From: an uncultured Granulosicoccaceae bacterium
Lineage (GTDB): Bacteria; Pseudomonadota; Gammaproteobacteria; Granulosicoccales; Granulosicoccaceae
Direction: 5' to 3'
DNA length: 64,000 nucleotides
NCBI GenBank assembly: GCA_938003855.1
Contig: CALKXD010000030.1
Location: forward strand, 1-64,000
The notes beneath the pieces are model-generated. The model was not told the DNA's origin, did no database searches, and saw nothing but the letters and a program-made list of their open reading frames with translations. The first letter of the stretch is position 1; each line of letters starts with the position of its first letter. The position numbers were made by a program, and so were the translations under genes. Shown one piece after another: positions 62,358 to 64,000 of this stretch.

Positions 62358-63032
62358 CTAGTTTTCGAGTTTTTCCTGTACGGTTTTAGCCGCCTCGATT
62401 GCCACTTCACGCGCTTTGTCACTCGCCGCACCGGCCACGTCTGATGCCTGATCTGCCAGTTCACCGGCTTTGAGCCTGGCTTCGTCGGCAAGTTCGGCGG
62501 CTTTCTGTTTTGCCTCGCCAGCCATCACGCTCGCTTCATCGGCCAGTTCCCTGGCTTTGTCTTTGGCGTCGCCTGCCAGTTCTTCTGCTTTTACTGCCAT
62601 CTCGCCGCTTTTTTCTTTTATATCAGCCGCAAGCTCAGTGGCTTGCTCTTTGGTCTCGTCGGCGGTTTCTTTCAGCACCTCCTTGCTGGCCCCCAGTGAT
62701 GCCTGCATTAATTGCTTTTGCGGAATTTCCTGTCCGTTCAGGGAGACCGCACGTGGTGAGGATCGATAGTCGTTTCCGGGTGAGCCACGGTCGCCTGCAG
62801 GGGGAAAGTCGCATTCGGCGGTGCCAGTGTCGCCACTGCCGGTGGTGTATGCCACCGAGACGAACAAGTGGCGGGTACGTTCGGTTTTTTCGGGCTCGCC
62901 CCAGGTCTCAACAGTGCCAACCACATTCTGGGTGATCTTTTTGCACATATCGATGAGTGGTGTGCCAGTCGGGCTGCAGCCATGGATGAAAATTGTCGAT
63001 GCGATAATCAGCGGATATTTATGGTAACTCAT
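62358..63032 (-). CDS. Lipoprotein with LEA-like alpha-helical repeats
   Basis: A 224-aa exported protein. The signal IIASTIFIHGCSP has a lipobox-like IHGC, so Cys19 may be lipidated. After an ordinary domain (about 20-110, with Cys at CKKI and AECDF), residues 115-224 are Ala/Lys/Glu/Asp-rich 11-residue-type repeats (AGDAKDKAREL, AGEAKQKAAEL, ADEARLKAGEL, AGAASDKAREV). This is the style of late-embryogenesis-abundant and apolipoprotein-like helices. Such proteins can protect against drying or bind membranes. The role is inferred only. Confidence 0.65.
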   Translation of the reverse strand: MSYHKYPLIIASTIFIHGCSPTGTPLIDMCKKITQNVVGTVETWGEPEKTERTRHLFVSVAYTTGSGDTGTAECDFPPAGDRGSPGNDYRSSPRAVSLNGQEIPQKQLMQASLGASKEVLKETADETKEQATELAADIKEKSGEMAVKAEELAGDAKDKARELADEASVMAGEAKQKAAELADEARLKAGELADQASDVAGAASDKAREVAIEAAKTVQEKLEN

Positions 63033-63106
63033 AGAAAAATTCCCGGTGCGTGAACCTGAGTAAAGGATAGAAAGCGGTCTGTCAATCTACCATGATGATC
63101 GATATT

Positions 63107-63132
63107 GTTAGATGTCAATAAACGTATCTAAC
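63107..63132. promoter_or_regulatory. Inverted repeat, candidate operator near the MFS gene
   Basis: GTTAGAT (63107-63113) and ATCTAAC (63126-63132) are a perfect 7-bp inverted repeat with a 12-base spacer in the intergenic region between the divergent lipoprotein and MFS genes. It could bind a dimeric repressor; alternatively it is a chance pairing. Confidence 0.35.
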
Positions 63133-63304
63133 CGGAAATTAATAGCTTTCCTGCATTATCCTGCGCTTGGTGTTGCCGGGTGCCGGTACGCTCAATCGAG
63201 CGCCTTGGCTATTTCTGGCGCGGTCCGATCAATCAGGCGACATAAGGTTCTGGCCAATTGCTCGCTGACAGATAAATTCGCCGGGAAAGTGCATTGTGAT
63301 TACA

Positions 63305-64000
63305 ATGACTGCTCAGTGTCACCGGATTAACCACGTGTTCCCCAGTATTGATAAACGGTATCTCATCGTCGTTGGCGCGTTACTGGTGCAGAGCGTGACT
63401 ATCGGATGCATGTTTTCCTATGGTGTTTTTTTCAGCTATCTGGAAAGTGAGTTTTCCTGGTCAAGAACGCTGCTATCGTCAGCCTCCTCGATTGCATTTT
63501 TTTGCATGGGTGTGCTTGCTATCGTCGGGGGCCGCCTGAATGATCGTTATGGTCCGCGACAGGTACTGATGTTTACCGGCGTGTGTACAGCAAGCGCCTA
63601 TGGCTTTATGTATTTTTTATCTGCACCGTGGCAATTGTTGCTGATATATAGCATTTTAGTGGGAGTAGGGTTATCCACTCACGATGTGGTTACTCTGTCT
63701 ACGGTCGCCCGCTGGTTTCCACGGCGCCGTGGCATGATGAGCGGCGTAGTCAAAGTGGGGGCTGCGTTTGGCCAGATAACAGTACCTCTGGCAGCGCTGG
63801 CAATGATTGGCGCAGTTGGCTGGCGAAGTGCGTTTCTAGGATTGGGACTGACTGCATTGGTGCTGCTGATGCTTGCTGCCTGGCTGATTGGTATAAAGGC
63901 GACTATACCGAATACACAGACAGCACCCACTGCTGAACCTGCTGGACTGGACTTTGCCGAGGCGCGTGGAACCCGACAACTGTGGACGCTTTGTGCGATG
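63305..64000 (+). CDS. MFS transporter, truncated by the window edge
   Basis: An open frame from ATG 63305 to the last base (232 codons, no stop). N-terminal membrane helices of an MFS carrier: IVVGALLVQSVTIGCMFSYGVFF, then GGRLNDRYGPRQVL, which is the motif A loop (G-x-L-x-D-R-x-G-x-R). Another segment, FPRRRGMMSGVVKVGAAFGQ, resembles the oxalate/formate and monocarboxylate group. Substrate unknown; the rest lies beyond the window. Confidence 0.85.
   Translation, partial: MTAQCHRINHVFPSIDKRYLIVVGALLVQSVTIGCMFSYGVFFSYLESEFSWSRTLLSSASSIAFFCMGVLAIVGGRLNDRYGPRQVLMFTGVCTASAYGFMYFLSAPWQLLLIYSILVGVGLSTHDVVTLSTVARWFPRRRGMMSGVVKVGAAFGQITVPLAALAMIGAVGWRSAFLGLGLTALVLLMLAAWLIGIKATIPNTQTAPTAEPAGLDFAEARGTRQLWTLCAM

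Overview
The window reads as chromosomal DNA of a large-genome, probably marine or environmental gammaproteobacterium. The evidence is the gammaproteobacterial type IV pilus minor-pilin/PilY1 cluster, an AruH-type arginine transaminase, a GlxA-type AraC regulator, RmuC, YgiQ and YaaA. Species cannot be named from the sequence. I found no rRNA, tRNA, CRISPR array, insertion sequence or phage gene.

Layout. 238-4069: acyl-CoA dehydrogenase, a MetF-like reductase and methylmalonate-semialdehyde dehydrogenase. 4369-5541: a TPR-like exported protein cut by an in-frame amber codon. 5666-23264: a nonribosomal peptide synthetase (NRPS) locus. A minus-strand operon of nine tightly packed genes (18697 down to 5745, closed by a rho-independent terminator) faces one divergent NRPS gene (19044-23264). 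23283-31336: an FMN alpha-hydroxy-acid dehydrogenase, RNase H, and a guanidino/arginine catabolic operon (sulfite-oxidase-like protein, ThDP enzyme, AruH, two ureohydrolases). 31389-49666: housekeeping and hypothetical genes, including an ABC transporter, a very large low-complexity membrane protein, YgiQ, RmuC and a cold-shock protein. 49770-58953: type IV pilus minor pilins in two convergent sets, with PilY1. 59238-64000: a HyuA-type protein, two exported proteins and a truncated MFS transporter.

The NRPS locus is the most unusual part. A three-gene cassette (stand-alone adenylation enzyme, carrier protein, acyl-CoA-dehydrogenase-like enzyme) matches the set that makes pyrrole-2-carboxyl-S-carrier protein from proline. 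The divergent gene is C-A-PCP, and by my reading its pocket code (D-L-T-K-I-G-E-V-G) is that of asparagine. Its A domain carries, between core motifs A8 and A10, a complete N-type ATP-pyrophosphatase (PP-loop) domain with Cys-x2-Cys pairs, most like WbpG-type amidotransferases. A second module is broken into three coupled ORFs exactly at the A8/A9 insertion point: C-A(N-part), a guanidinoacetate-methyltransferase-like enzyme, and A(C-part)-PCP-E. The third unit is C-PCP-TE, with no A domain and a cysteine nucleophile in the TE. A HupE/UreJ-like membrane protein is embedded in the operon, and a PPTase is supplied locally.

My inference is a pyrrolyl-acylated short peptide whose asparagine side chain is converted by carbonyl adenylation into a nitrile, amidine or thioamide. 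The next residue is methylated and epimerised, and release is by a Cys-TE. The enzyme families and motifs are seen in the sequence; the product is hypothesis.
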